Below, piece after piece: positions 6,453 to 15,708 of a stretch of DNA of 32,490 bases. Source of the stretch: Acidobacteriota bacterium. Lineage in GTDB: Bacteria; Acidobacteriota; Vicinamibacteria; Vicinamibacterales; Fen-181. Location of the stretch: assembly GCA_017883185.1 (NCBI GenBank), contig JADGOB010000034.1, forward strand, positions 1-32,490. The letters run 5' to 3'. The stretch's first letter is position 1. Each line of letters opens with the position of its first letter. The position numbers were made by a program, and so were the translations under genes. The notes beneath the pieces are model-generated. The model worked only from the letters and a program-made list of their open reading frames with translations. It searched no databases and was not told the DNA's origin.

Positions 6453-8534
6453 ATGCCAGAACACGCCAAGAAAGAGTCCCTCCGCATCGATCGCTTCATG
6501 CGCCTCCCGCGGCGGACCAACGAGACCTGGCAGGGAGGTTCTGTCAGCCTGCCGTGGTTCTCGGACGACCCGCAGACCGGAGAGCCGATTCGCCAGCACG
6601 CCATTGCGTGGGCGAACCTGGTGACGAACGATGTTGCGCTCCTGACGGTCAGCGCCTTGGAGGCCGCCGACCGCGAACGGGCCCTCGATGCGTTCCTGGA
6701 TTTTGGCCTCAGGAACCGGAAGGCGCGCGAGGGCAGGCCATCCCGGGTGGAGGTGCAGGACGCCTCGCTGGGTGCGTTCATCAAGGAGGCGCTTCGGGAC
6801 GTGGAGCTGGAGGTCGTGGTTCTGCCAGACCTGCCGAGGATCCAGGAGGAGATCCTCGAGACCGTCAGGAGAGAAAGCGACGGTCCGCTGCCTCCCGGCG
6901 CTCTCGAGAGCCCCGGCGTGACGGTCGAACGCATGCGGTCGTTCGCCGACGCTGCACGCCGTCTGTACGAGCGCGCGCCGTGGAGCGAGATCGGCCCCGA
7001 GGACCTCGTTCAGGTTGAAGCGCCGGCGGCGCCCGAAGGCATGGCCTGCTTCGTCATCCTCGACGACCTCGGAGACGAGGTCAGCCTGGAGTTCTACGCG
7101 AGCCGCGAGCAGTTCGAGGAGGGGTTGGAAGACGGCGGGCACGAAGCGTGGGACGAAGACGACGAAGACGACGAAGACGACGAGGATGAGGATGAGGATG
7201 AGGTTGAGGTTGACGACGATGAGGACGACGACGATGAGGTGGACGCCGCCGCCGACCTGGAGGCCCACGGCCTGTGGGATCTCGACTACGTCGAAATGCA
7301 GCACGTCCCGGTGCTCGATGTCGGACTCTGGGCGGATTTCGACCTGCCTGTCGCCGGTCCGCGCGCCTATCCGGTGGTGATCAGGTCGCCTCCCGACAAC
7401 GAGGTTGAGCGGCCGGACGCCTCGCGCCTGGCGTTCGTCGAAGGGTTGTTGCGCGCGGTGGCTGAGACGACAGAAGCGGAGATTGACTCGGGTCGGTGGA
7501 CGAAGGTGGTGGAGACCGCCGCCGGCCCGGTCAGCTACCGCCTGTCGATCGCGTCACTGCTCGACGAACCGGTCGAGGGCCAGCCGAGCCGCGAGGCCCG
7601 CGAACGCGCGGCCGGGACCCTCGCACGCTTCCTCGATGAGGGCGAGTTCGAGAGCCTGGATGATGCCATCGCCGTCGCGGCTGCTCGCCCGGGTGGCCAG
7701 CCGACCGAGTACCCGCCACCGCGCACGCCGGCCGAAGAGGCGAAGGAGCTGACCTACCGTGTCGGCGGGGCCAGGGGGCGCCGGGCCATTCACTTGCTGA
7801 GCCAGGCGCTGGCCCTGTCTCCAGGTTGTGTCGAAGCCTACGTCCAACTGGGCAAACGCCTCAGAGACCCGGCGAAGGCGCTGGAGGTCTTCGAACGGGG
7901 TCGAGCCGTGGCCGAACGCCTCCTCGCACCGGGGGCTCGAGATCAGTGGAAGGGCCGTTTCTGGGAACACCAGGAGACCCGTCGTTGCCTTCGCCTCGGA
8001 TTTGGTCGGGCGTCGGTCCTGCAGGATCTCGACCGGGGGGACGAAGCGGCCGCCGAGTACCGCGAGTTGATGTCCCTCGACGAGGAGGACCACGCCGGTG
8101 CCGGCTACCGCCTCCTGGCGCTCCTGCTCGAGCAGGGACACGACGAAGAGGCGGGCGCGCTGCTCAGCGATTACGACGATCGCGGCCCCAAGTGGGCGTA
8201 TGGCCGGACGCTCTGGGCGTATCGAAACAGGTCCAGGCAGGACGCGAGGGAGGCGCTGGCGGTTGCGCGCGGGATCAATCCTCGGGTCGCGCCGCTCCTT
8301 GCCATCGGGGCCTTCGACCCGGACGAGGAGCTGGTCGGGCTGGCTGGGCCCGGTGATGACGACGACGAGGAGGAGGCGCACACCGAGATGGACGAAGCCT
8401 TCGAGTGTTCGCTCCTGCTGGGCCGGGCGTGGACTGAGACGCCCGGGGCGATCGACTGGCTCGCCGGTGAGTTGACCCGGCCACGAGGCGGACGCCGCTG
8501 GTCACCGCGTCGCCCGGGGCGCCGCGCTCACTGA
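6453..8534 (+). CDS. Large cytosolic protein with acidic tract and ST7-like TPR module
   Basis: 693 residues, start fixed by AAGGAG seven bases before the ATG. No signal peptide or membrane segment. The N-terminal 230 residues are not recognised; they include a segment (MRSFADAARRLYERAPWSEIG, then VQVEAPAAPEGM and EVSLEFYAS) resembling domains in uncharacterised bacterial proteins. Residues about 236-266 are almost only Asp/Glu, coded by GACGAAGAC-type repeats. From about residue 430 comes a helical-repeat region like bacterial ST7/tetratricopeptide proteins: CVEAYVQLGKRL, ALEVFERGRAVAERLL, GRASVLQDLDRGDEAAAEYR, and a final TPGAIDWLAGEL. A second short acidic run lies near residue 635. A scaffold or binding role is likely, but no partner is evident. 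The 40-bp repeat follows 12 bases after the stop. Confidence 0.78.
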   Translation: MPEHAKKESLRIDRFMRLPRRTNETWQGGSVSLPWFSDDPQTGEPIRQHAIAWANLVTNDVALLTVSALEAADRERALDAFLDFGLRNRKAREGRPSRVEVQDASLGAFIKEALRDVELEVVVLPDLPRIQEEILETVRRESDGPLPPGALESPGVTVERMRSFADAARRLYERAPWSEIGPEDLVQVEAPAAPEGMACFVILDDLGDEVSLEFYASREQFEEGLEDGGHEAWDEDDEDDEDDEDEDEDEVEVDDDEDDDDEVDAAADLEAHGLWDLDYVEMQHVPVLDVGLWADFDLPVAGPRAYPVVIRSPPDNEVERPDASRLAFVEGLLRAVAETTEAEIDSGRWTKVVETAAGPVSYRLSIASLLDEPVEGQPSREARERAAGTLARFLDEGEFESLDDAIAVAAARPGGQPTEYPPPRTPAEEAKELTYRVGGARGRRAIHLLSQALALSPGCVEAYVQLGKRLRDPAKALEVFERGRAVAERLLAPGARDQWKGRFWEHQETRRCLRLGFGRASVLQDLDRGDEAAAEYRELMSLDEEDHAGAGYRLLALLLEQGHDEEAGALLSDYDDRGPKWAYGRTLWAYRNRSRQDAREALAVARGINPRVAPLLAIGAFDPDEELVGLAGPGDDDDEEEAHTEMDEAFECSLLLGRAWTETPGAIDWLAGELTRPRGGRRWSPRRPGRRAH

Positions 8535-8546
8535 CGTTGGGTGTGG

Positions 8547-8586
8547 TTTTCCGGCCTGAGCCCCGCTTTCCGGCATCCGGAGGGCG
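8547..8586 (+). repeat. 40-bp dispersed repeat, copy 1
   Basis: A 40-base sequence beginning TTTTCCGGCCTGAGCCCCGC and ending CATCCGGAGGGCG. It recurs at 15652-15691 in the same orientation with one mismatch (T here, C there). It is intergenic, between the converging ends of the TPR protein gene and cysE. Two CCGG-containing segments could form a weak hairpin. Confidence 0.85.
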
Positions 8587-8621
8587 CCCGCGTTTCTCTA
8601 GATCCCTGCGCCGCTCGAGTG

Positions 8622-9566
8622 CTATGACTGCGGCGCTTCCGTCTGGCTGATTCGACTGCCGGGCGGAACGCTGTGCGTCAGCCAGACGTTGCCGCCAATC
8701 ACCGATCCCGCCCCGACCGTGATCCGTCCGAGCACGGTCGCCCCGCTGTAGATGATCACGTCATCCTCGACGATCGGGTGGCGCGGGATGCCCTTCACGG
8801 GATGTCCGTGCTCGTCGAGCGGGAAGCTCCGCGCGCCGAGCGTGACGCCCTGGTAGAGGCGCACCCGATCGCCGATCTCACACGTCTCCCCGATCACGAC
8901 ACCGGTACCATGGTCGATGAAGAAGCACTCGCCGATGCGGGCCCCGGGATGAATGTCGATGCCGGTCAGGCTGTGCGCGTGCTCGGTGATGATCCGCGGG
9001 ATCAGCGGGATATCGAGCCCGTACAGCTCGTGAGCGAGGCGCTGACACGTGAGCGCCAGGATGCCCGGGTAGCAGAGAATCGTCTCGGCCGGGCTGGTCG
9101 CGGCCGGGTCGCCGTTGTAGGCCGCGCGCACGTCGGTCGCGAGCAGGCGTCTGACGCCCGGCAACTGCGAGAGGAACCGCTCCGTGACCGCGTCCGCCCG
9201 TTGCTCGCACTCGGTGCATCGCACCGGGTCTTCGCCCTCGCATGTGAAACACAGGGCGCGCCGCACCTGCTCGCCCAGCGTGCGCAGCACCCGGTCGAGC
9301 GTGGCGCCGACGTAAAACTGCAGGGCCTCGCCATTCAACTCCGGAGTGTCGCCGACATAACCGGGGAACAACACCGAGCGGAGTCCTTCCACGATCCACG
9401 CCAGCGCCACGCGCGACGGCGGGTTGGGATGCTTCACCTGCGACTCGGGCCGGATCAGCCCATCGTCGCTCGCGCACAACTGCCGCACCACGGCGGAGAG
9501 CGTGAGGTGTTCGGGCGCGCGCGGAGCGGGGCCAACCGGGAGACGACGACCGGACCTGGGGTTCAT
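8622..9566 (-). CDS. cysE: Serine O-acetyltransferase
   Basis: 314-residue, cytosolic, long-form serine acetyltransferase: L-serine plus acetyl-CoA gives O-acetylserine for cysteine synthesis. The C-terminal left-handed beta-helix shows [17 protein letters not shown] with H219 as catalytic His, then [17 protein letters not shown] and [19 protein letters not shown]. The helical N-domain ends with [17 protein letters not shown] and [20 protein letters not shown]. Between them are two CxxC pairs, C106/C109 and C117/C120, likely a small metal site. The protein ends in SQTEAPQS, without the terminal Ile that inserts into the CysK active site in well-studied synthase complexes. Its ATG overlaps the cysK stop (ATGA), so the two are translationally coupled. 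Confidence 0.95.
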   Translation of the reverse strand: MNPRSGRRLPVGPAPRAPEHLTLSAVVRQLCASDDGLIRPESQVKHPNPPSRVALAWIVEGLRSVLFPGYVGDTPELNGEALQFYVGATLDRVLRTLGEQVRRALCFTCEGEDPVRCTECEQRADAVTERFLSQLPGVRRLLATDVRAAYNGDPAATSPAETILCYPGILALTCQRLAHELYGLDIPLIPRIITEHAHSLTGIDIHPGARIGECFFIDHGTGVVIGETCEIGDRVRLYQGVTLGARSFPLDEHGHPVKGIPRHPIVEDDVIIYSGATVLGRITVGAGSVIGGNVWLTHSVPPGSRISQTEAPQS

Positions 9567-10495
9567 GCCTGATCCTCGAACAGCCAGGTGCTCAGGTACC
9601 GCTCACCGGTATCGGGCAGGATGACGACGATCAGTGCGCCGCGGTTCTCTTCGCGGCCGGCCACCGCCACCGCGCCTTCCATCGCAGCCCCGCAGGAGAT
9701 GCCCGAGATGATCCCCTCTTCCTTCGCCAGACGCCGCGCCATCGCGCCGGACGCCTCGTTCGAGACGGTGATCACTTCGTCGATCAGATCTTTGCGCAGC
9801 ACGTCGGGGACGAACCCGGCCCCGAGGCCCTGGATCTTGTGGGGCCCTGGCTTGCCACCCGACAGGACCGGCGAGGCTGACGGCTCGACCGCCACGATCC
9901 GGAACGACGGCTTCCGCGGCTTGATCACCTCGCCGACGCCGGTCAGCGTGCCTCCCGTCCCGACGCCGGAGACGAAGATGTCGACCTGGCCGTCGGTGTC
10001 CTTCCAGATTTCCTCCGCCGTGGTGCGCCGGTGCACGTCCGGGTTCGCCGGATTCGAGAACTGCTCGAGAACGAGGTATCGCGGGTCCGATTCCGCGAGT
10101 TCCTTCACGCGCCTGATGGTGCCCGGCATGCCCTCGCCGCCCGGCGTGAGAATCACTTCGGCGCCGAACGCCTTCAGCATCTTGCGGCGCTCCATGCTCA
10201 TCGTGTCCGGCATCATCAGCACGAGCCGGTACCCGCGGACGGCGGCGACGAACGCCAGGCCGATCCCCGTGTTGCCGCTCGTGGGCTCGAGCAGGATGGT
10301 GTCGGGCTTGATACGGCCGTCCTGCTCGGCGGCTTCGATCATCGCCAGGCCGATCCGGTCCTTCACGCTGGCGCAGGGGTTGAAGCTCTCGAGTTTGGCG
10401 ACGATTCGGCCTGGCAGGCCGGCGCCGATCCGGTTGATCGCGACCAGCGGCGTGTGTCCGACGAGCGCGGTGATATCGGGGGCGATATTGGTCAT
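9563..10495 (-). CDS. cysK: Cysteine synthase A (O-acetylserine sulfhydrylase)
   Basis: 310-residue PLP enzyme that converts O-acetylserine and sulfide to cysteine. PLP lysine is K45 in [11 protein letters not shown]; the substrate loop is EPTSGNTG (residues 70-77); the phosphate loop is [24 protein letters not shown] matches the family C-terminus. The start at 10495 ([16 protein letters not shown]) is supported by AAAGGAT about nine bases upstream and by the family's N-terminus. The frame is open much further upstream, but that extension is antisense to fumC and not real. It is the first gene of a cysK-cysE pair with a four-base overlap. Regulation by an upstream promoter in the 10.5-10.8 kb region is likely. 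Confidence 0.96.
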   Translation of the reverse strand: MTNIAPDITALVGHTPLVAINRIGAGLPGRIVAKLESFNPCASVKDRIGLAMIEAAEQDGRIKPDTILLEPTSGNTGIGLAFVAAVRGYRLVLMMPDTMSMERRKMLKAFGAEVILTPGGEGMPGTIRRVKELAESDPRYLVLEQFSNPANPDVHRRTTAEEIWKDTDGQVDIFVSGVGTGGTLTGVGEVIKPRKPSFRIVAVEPSASPVLSGGKPGPHKIQGLGAGFVPDVLRKDLIDEVITVSNEASGAMARRLAKEEGIISGISCGAAMEGAVAVAGREENRGALIVVILPDTGERYLSTWLFEDQA

Positions 10496-10832
10496 TGGGG
10501 CGATCCTTTCTGACGGGCTCGGGAAGCCGCCGGGTACCGCGCCCGCGTATTCGTGAGCGGCGCGGATCCGGTGGGCCCGGGTCGATTGTCGATGTGAGCG
10601 TGCCCTGGGTTTGAGCATAACAGCCGGTGTCGACTTCGGAAAGCTCAGCCGCAGTGCCAACCGGGCGGTCCGGCCGAGGTAGAATTGCAGGCAGGGGTCC
10701 TCCGCCGCCGCCCCGCGGCGCCTTCGAGCCCTACCGGACGCGCCCTGCAGACATGCAGGCCTCAGGGGAAAGACCAGGCTGCGCCGCCGCCCAATCGGCG
10801 TACACGCCGAGATGTGCCGAATGGAGGCAATG
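10496..10832. promoter_or_regulatory. Divergent intergenic region between cysK and fumC
   Basis: About 340 bases with no convincing gene, between genes transcribed away from each other. On the minus strand TGTTATGCT (-10 TATGCT at 10614-10619) could drive cysK with a leader near 110 bases. On the plus strand GGTAGAATTG (-10 TAGAAT at 10680-10685) could drive fumC with a leader near 140 bases. Clear -35 boxes, operators or a riboswitch are not evident. Confidence 0.35.
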
Positions 10833-12224
10833 ATGAGCGCATCACGAATCGAACGAGACAGCTTCGGCGAGATCGCCGTGCCCTCGGACCGCCTCTGGGG
10901 CGCCCAGACCCAGCGTTCGCTCCAGCACTTCGACATCTCCACCGAGCGCATGCCGCGCGAACTGATCCTCGCGCTGGCGCTGGTCAAGCGCTGTGCGGCG
11001 CACGTCAATCTCCAACTGGGCGTCCTGGACGAACGCAAAGCGCAGGCGATCGCGGCGGCGGCCGACGAGGTGATCGCCGGCCGGCACGAGGCGGAGTTCC
11101 CGCTCTCCTTGTGGCAGACCGGTTCGGGCACCCAGACCAACATGAACATGAACGAGGTGCTGGCCAACAGGGCCTCCCGGTTGCTGGGAGGGCCGCTCGG
11201 CAGCGACCGGCTGGTGCACCCGAATGACGAGGTGAACCACGGTCAGTCGTCCAACGACGTCTTCCCGACCGCGATGAGCGTGGCCGCTGTGCGCGCCATC
11301 GAGGGCGCGCTGCTGCCGGCACTCGCCGCGCTGCGCGACACCCTGGCGCGGAAATCGCAAGCCTATGCCGACGTGGTGAAGATCGGGCGCACGCACCTGC
11401 AGGACGCCACGCCGCTGACCCTGGGGCAGGAGATGTCGGGCTGGGTTGCGCAGCTTGGCCACGGCATCGGTCACGTCGAGGGTTCGCTTTCGCACTTGCG
11501 CGAGCTGGCGCTCGGCGGAACGGCGGTCGGGACCGGCCTGAACACGCACCCCGACTTTGGGCGCCTCGTCGCGGACGCGCTGTCGCGGGAGGCGGGCACC
11601 CTGTTCGTCACGGCGCCCAACAAGTTCGAGGCGCTGGCCGCCCACGACGCGATGGTGCACGCGCACGGCGCGCTCAAGACCGTCGCCGCGGCGCTGATGA
11701 AGATCGCCAACGACGTGCGCTGGCTGGCGTCCGGGCCGCGTTCGGGCCTCGGCGAAATCCGGATCCCGGAGAACGAACCGGGCAGCTCGATCATGCCGGG
11801 CAAGGTCAACCCCACGCAGTGTGAAGCGCTGGTGATGGCGTGCTGCCAGGTGATGGGGAACGACGTGGCGATCAACATCGCCGGCGCCTCGGGGAACTTC
11901 GAGCTGAACGTCTGCAAGCCGGTCATCGTCCACAACGTCCTGCAGAGCATCCGGCTGCTCGCCGACGGTGCGCGCAGCTTCGACGCGCACTGCGCGCGGG
12001 GCATCGAGCCCGACCGCGGGCGCATCGCCGAACTCCTGGAGCGTTCGCTGATGCTGGTCACCTCTCTCAACCCGCACATCGGCTACGACAAGGCGGCGCA
12101 GATCGCGAAAGCGGCACACCACTCCGGGTGCACGCTGCGCGAGGCAGCCGTCGCGTCGGGCCACGTGACGGCCGAGCAGTTCGACGATTGGGTGCGGCCC
12201 GAGGACATGGTCGGCCCCAGGTAA
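10833..12224 (+). CDS. fumC: Class II fumarate hydratase
   Basis: 463-residue iron-independent fumarase (fumarate plus water to malate, TCA cycle, cytosolic homotetramer), the normal length for FumC. Family features: the N-terminus [63 protein letters not shown], and the signature [11 protein letters not shown] at residues 317-327, whose serine is the catalytic base. The ATG at 10833 is preferred because GGAGG lies five bases upstream; ATGs at 10812, 10821 and 10830 in the same frame fit the ribosome site less well. Aspartase and argininosuccinate lyase share the superfamily, but the N-terminus and the [11 protein letters not shown] motifs point to fumarase. Confidence 0.95.
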   Translation: MSASRIERDSFGEIAVPSDRLWGAQTQRSLQHFDISTERMPRELILALALVKRCAAHVNLQLGVLDERKAQAIAAAADEVIAGRHEAEFPLSLWQTGSGTQTNMNMNEVLANRASRLLGGPLGSDRLVHPNDEVNHGQSSNDVFPTAMSVAAVRAIEGALLPALAALRDTLARKSQAYADVVKIGRTHLQDATPLTLGQEMSGWVAQLGHGIGHVEGSLSHLRELALGGTAVGTGLNTHPDFGRLVADALSREAGTLFVTAPNKFEALAAHDAMVHAHGALKTVAAALMKIANDVRWLASGPRSGLGEIRIPENEPGSSIMPGKVNPTQCEALVMACCQVMGNDVAINIAGASGNFELNVCKPVIVHNVLQSIRLLADGARSFDAHCARGIEPDRGRIAELLERSLMLVTSLNPHIGYDKAAQIAKAAHHSGCTLREAAVASGHVTAEQFDDWVRPEDMVGPR

Positions 12225-12244
12225 CCGGACGGGCGGGCCCGGCA

Positions 12245-12549
12245 CTCGCGCGCCGCAACTCCCGGCGTCCGGATTGCGTTCTGCGATCCACGAGCGCCAG
12301 TTCGGCCGTTCGGAAAACCTGGGCCTGATCGTGCAGGACGTCGAGGACAACCACGAACACGCACGCCGCGATGAACACTCACGGGGTCAGAGGGGCCAGG
12401 GTGAGCCCCACGGCAACGCGGCTGTCCAGCCGACGGTTCCACAGCGCATGCTCGAAGGCTCCCCCCGAGAATGCGACGAGCGGAGCCGCAATTGCGTCGG
12501 GCAGCCTGGCAGGATCCGCTCCGCGCGCTGCGGCACGAATAGGACGATC
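12245..12549 (-). pseudogene. Possible relic of a small membrane protein gene
   Basis: Between the fumC stop and the end of the class V aminotransferase gene, one minus-strand frame reads plausible protein on both sides of an in-frame TGA (12379-12381). Before the stop: DAIAAPLVAFSGGAFEHALW, then VGLTLAPLTP. After it: VFIAACVFVVVLDVLHDQAQ and VFRTAELALVDRR. Most codons after the stop end in G or C, as in real genes here, and the hydrophobic run could be a membrane helix. No start codon with a ribosome site was found. No family is recognised. It could also be chance in GC-rich DNA. Confidence 0.28.
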
Positions 12550-12566
12550 TCAGCCCTGGAAGATGT

Positions 12567-13868
12567 CTAGACTCCCGAGTTCATGTACTTGCGGATCGTC
12601 GCGACGGTCCGCTCAATCTCGGCCACCGAGTTGTAGAAGTGAGGCGACAGACGCAGGCCAGGCCGGTCCGCTCCCGACCGCGCCGAACAGGCGATGCGTT
12701 CCCGCTCGTAGAGCGCGGTCGCCAGCTTCGATGGGTCGAGCGCGCCCGGCTGGAACGTGACGATGGCGGCCGAGTGTGCCGGGTCGGGTGATGTCCAGAC
12801 GCGCACGCCGTCGATGCGGCGGAGTTCTGTCATCAGGAGCTGGGCGAGGCGGCGCGATCGCGCCTCGATGGCCGTCCGGCCGATGGTGGCCTGCAGCGTC
12901 AGCGCTTCTCCCAGGCCCAGGATCTCGGCTTCGTTCCGCTGGCCCAAGCCTTCGAGGCGCCGGGACACACCCACAGCCCCCGCGTACAGGCTCACGACGC
13001 TTGGCCACAACCTCGCTTCGATCTGCTTGTTGACGTAGAGCACGCCGACCTCGCGAGGGCCGCACAGCCACTTGTGCGCGCTGCCTGTGAAGAAGTCGGG
13101 CTGCATGTCGGCCAGGTCGATGTCCAGGATGCCGAATGACTGCGCACCGTCGACGACCGACAGCACGCCGCGTTCGCGCGCCAGGCGACAGATCTCGCGG
13201 GCTGGAAACACGTCACCCGAAGAAGCCGTCACGTGCGTGAAGGCGACGATGCGGGTGGCGGGCGTGAACGCGGAGCGGAAGGCGTCGATGATGGCGACGT
13301 GGCCCGGGTGCGGACTCGGATGCGCCACGCGGCGCACCGAGAATCCAAACCGTTTCGCCTTCTCGACCCAGGCGTTCAGCAGGCTGGGGTGGTTCTCAGC
13401 CGAGACCAGCACCTCGTCGCCGGCCTTCAGATCGATCCCGCTCGAGACGAAGTTGTTGCCCTCGCTCGTGTTGCGCGTGATCACGATCTCTTCCGGCGTC
13501 ACCCTCAGCGCCGCGGCCACCGTGCGCCGCACCTGCTCCTTCGCATCGCTCAACTTCCGCCGGTTCGGCATCGATGGGTCCGCGTCCACGTCACGCGTGG
13601 CGCGGTAGACCGCTTCGATGACAGGCAGCGACGTAGGACACAGGTTCGCGGCGTTGACGATGGTGAGGCCCGGCGGCATGAGGAACTGTTGACGAACCTG
13701 TTGCCAGTACGCCTCGCCGGCCGAGGCTGGGGCTGCGGCGACCGGGGGCGTCTGCGGTGCCGCCCACGCCGGCAGTTCGAACCATCCGAGTGTGCCGGCC
13801 AGGCCGGCCAGTCCCGCGAAGGAGCGCCGGCTCATGGTCGGCCGGTGTGTGTCGTATTTCGTGCTCAC
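12567..13868 (-). CDS. Tat-exported class V aminotransferase-fold PLP enzyme (isopenicillin N epimerase-like)
   Basis: 433 residues. The start is GTG at 13868, supported by GGAGGG about six bases upstream. The N-terminus has a twin-arginine motif, MSRRSFAGLAGLAG (R14, R15), so the folded, cofactor-loaded protein is probably exported. The PLP fold is class V: TRNTSEGNN, VDGAQSFGILDIDL, and the Schiff-base lysine K266 in GSAHKWLCGP. Relatives include isopenicillin N epimerase and cysteine desulfurase; a cysteine-desulfurase role is less likely for an exported protein. Substrate unknown; epimerase, lyase or aminotransferase activity on an amino acid is possible. The gene lies 37 bases after the serine hydrolase and is probably co-transcribed. 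The signal is uncut Tat-like text in the sequence, not proof of export. Confidence 0.86.
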   Translation of the reverse strand: MSTKYDTHRPTMSRRSFAGLAGLAGTLGWFELPAWAAPQTPPVAAAPASAGEAYWQQVRQQFLMPPGLTIVNAANLCPTSLPVIEAVYRATRDVDADPSMPNRRKLSDAKEQVRRTVAAALRVTPEEIVITRNTSEGNNFVSSGIDLKAGDEVLVSAENHPSLLNAWVEKAKRFGFSVRRVAHPSPHPGHVAIIDAFRSAFTPATRIVAFTHVTASSGDVFPAREICRLARERGVLSVVDGAQSFGILDIDLADMQPDFFTGSAHKWLCGPREVGVLYVNKQIEARLWPSVVSLYAGAVGVSRRLEGLGQRNEAEILGLGEALTLQATIGRTAIEARSRRLAQLLMTELRRIDGVRVWTSPDPAHSAAIVTFQPGALDPSKLATALYERERIACSARSGADRPGLRLSPHFYNSVAEIERTVATIRKYMNSGV

Positions 13869-13905
13869 AGATTCCCTCCAGACAGTGAAAGGCTTACTGC
13901 CGCGC

Positions 13906-15558
13906 CTAGACCTGTTTCTCGAACCTCACGTGGCGGACTCGCCCCGCGAAGATCTCGAAGCCATCGACCGCGCCGTCCGCGCGCCTGGTGAACCGCAGCA
14001 CGCGACCCCCACCCATCTCGAACGCATCCGCGAAGGCAGGCTGGAGGTTCCAGCGCTCCCACTGGCGTTTTACGACCAGGGCGTCCTTCTCGACCGTCAC
14101 CGTGTAGAACACCTCGAGTTCCGCGCTGAAGTACCGGCCTGCATACCCCGCGAGGTCTGACGCCGACGGCGTGGCGACCGGAACCGGGAGATACTCGCGA
14201 GGACGGGTCCCGTCAGCCAGCTCGCTGAGCCGCTTCACGGCACCGTTCTCCATCACGAACTCGTAGGTGATGGTCCCCGCGCTCCGGAATCGCTGCTCGG
14301 AGAGCGGCACGACCTCCGTCGATCCGATGCGCACCTTGCCCTGGTCCACGGTGACCTTGAGCACCGCGTCTGTTGTCGGGTCGCGGTAGAGGCCGGTCCT
14401 GGCCCGCAGGACCTCCGCCGCGACCGTCGCCGCAGGCAGGGGACCGGGCGCCTTCAGGGCATCCCGAAGGTAGAGCTGCGCCACCTCGTGACCCAGGCGT
14501 TCCGGGTTGGCCGACGCCACGTTGCACAGCACGGCAACCGACAGGCGCTGGTCTGGATACCTGGCGAGGAACGAGCGGTAGCCCGCCGTCGAGCCGCCGT
14601 GGCTGACCTCCTTCACTCCCTGGAAGGTCCGGACATAGAGACCCTGGGCATACTCGTTCACGAACCCGTCGTTCAGCCGGCCGCGCGTGTGCAGCGATTC
14701 GACGAACGTCCGCCCGCCCACGCGCGCCGTGTCGAGGTTCTCGTTCCAGGCGAGGAGGTCCTTGACCGTCGTCAGCAGCCCGCCGTTGCCGACGACATCG
14801 GTGAAGGACATGTCCGAGTGGAACTGGGCGTCGCTGCCCCGTGTGTAGGCGGTCGCGCGGTTCCTGACGATCGCGGTGTGGTCCTCGCGCCACCGCGTGC
14901 TGTTCATGCCGATCGGTTTGAACAACCGCGCGTCGCAGAACTGCTGGAACGACTGTCCGCTCACGCGGGCGACGACCACGCTCAGGAGCGTGAAGGCGGT
15001 GTTGTTGTAGAGGAAGTCGTCGCCAGGTTCGAAGTTCAGCCGCTGCTGCCGGCTGACGAGATCGAGGATCTCCGGTATCGAGTGCACCGCCTCGCCCGGT
15101 GGGCGCCCCGCCAGCGTCAACAGCGGCCACTGGCTCCTCAGGCCGCTCGTGTGGGTGAGCAGGTGCCGGAGGCGAATGCCAGAGGCGATCGCCGGCAATT
15201 CGGGCAAGTACTTCCGCGCTGGATCGTCGAGCGAGAGCTTGCCGTCGAGCGCGAGCAGGTTGATGGCGGCGGCCGTGAACTGCTTCGAGACCGAGCCTGC
15301 CTCGAAGATCGTCTCCGGCGCAATCGGCCGGTCGTCCTCGAGGTCCGCCATGCCGAAGGAGCGGAGCAGAACCGGCTCGCCCGTCTGCGCCACGCCAAGG
15401 GCACATCCGGGTGTGTCCTTCCTGTTCCAGGCCGCGAAGATCGTATTCACGCGGTTGTCGATCGACTGCGCGCTCGGTGACGGACCAGCCAGCGCAAGAG
15501 CCGCCGCGGCAACGGCCGCCGCGACGACGGCTCTCCAGAATCTTCCGGTGTACGGCAT
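13906..15558 (-). CDS. Secreted serine hydrolase, class C beta-lactamase/D-aminopeptidase fold
   Basis: 550 residues with a signal peptide (hydrophobic residues 8-25, cleavage near PSAQS), so periplasmic or secreted. All three penicillin-binding motifs are visible: S89-V-S-K92 (nucleophile and base), Y184-N-N186, and H320-G-G in place of KTG. This set is typical of D-aminopeptidases, esterases and family VIII enzymes rather than true AmpC beta-lactamases. After about residue 370 two beta-barrel-like segments follow ([19 protein letters not shown] and [19 protein letters not shown]), as in related D-peptidases with lipocalin-like C-domains. AAGAGGAA precedes the ATG. A TATACT box lies about 50 bases upstream. 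It is the first gene of a pair with the Tat-exported PLP enzyme. Confidence 0.9.
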   Translation of the reverse strand: MPYTGRFWRAVVAAAVAAAALALAGPSPSAQSIDNRVNTIFAAWNRKDTPGCALGVAQTGEPVLLRSFGMADLEDDRPIAPETIFEAGSVSKQFTAAAINLLALDGKLSLDDPARKYLPELPAIASGIRLRHLLTHTSGLRSQWPLLTLAGRPPGEAVHSIPEILDLVSRQQRLNFEPGDDFLYNNTAFTLLSVVVARVSGQSFQQFCDARLFKPIGMNSTRWREDHTAIVRNRATAYTRGSDAQFHSDMSFTDVVGNGGLLTTVKDLLAWNENLDTARVGGRTFVESLHTRGRLNDGFVNEYAQGLYVRTFQGVKEVSHGGSTAGYRSFLARYPDQRLSVAVLCNVASANPERLGHEVAQLYLRDALKAPGPLPAATVAAEVLRARTGLYRDPTTDAVLKVTVDQGKVRIGSTEVVPLSEQRFRSAGTITYEFVMENGAVKRLSELADGTRPREYLPVPVATPSASDLAGYAGRYFSAELEVFYTVTVEKDALVVKRQWERWNLQPAFADAFEMGGGRVLRFTRRADGAVDGFEIFAGRVRHVRFEKQV

Positions 15559-15608
15559 CTCGAGTTCCTCTTTTCGACTACAGGGAAGGAAGGGGCGTGC
15601 GATGCCGG

Positions 15609-15614
15609 AGTATA
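15609..15614 (-). promoter_or_regulatory. Putative -10 box for the serine hydrolase operon
   Basis: On the minus strand the sequence reads GGATATACTCC, a perfect-looking TATACT hexamer about 50 bases before the serine hydrolase ATG, giving a short leader containing the ribosome site. No good -35 box is seen at 16-18 bases. It points away from the glnS promoter, which carries the same TATACT hexamer. Confidence 0.35.
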
Positions 15615-15651
15615 TCCGTCTTCCTCACGCTCAGGTACCAGGGCCGCCTCG

Positions 15652-15691
15652 TTTTCCGGCCTGAGCCCCGCTTCCCGGCATCCGGAGGGCG
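15652..15691 (+). repeat. 40-bp dispersed repeat, copy 2
   Basis: Same 40-base sequence and orientation as at 8547-8586, with one substitution. It lies directly before the glnS promoter and ends six bases before the -10 hexamer. It occupies the place where a -35 region would be, so it may supply or separate promoter sequence. Confidence 0.85.
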
Positions 15692-15696
15692 TGGGC

Positions 15697-15708
15697 TATA
15701 CTCCCTGT

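Noticed and set aside
8608-8636. GCGCCGC/GCGGCGC hairpin as a terminator
   Set aside because: Loop of 15 bases, no U-tract, and it overlaps the cysE stop; too weak to call.
10496-11167. Long N-terminal extension of cysK
   Set aside because: Runs antisense to fumC and lacks a ribosome site; the ATG at 10495 fits both family and ribosome site.
10842-12350. 502-residue minus-strand open frame
   Set aside because: Antisense to fumC, with no recognisable motif.
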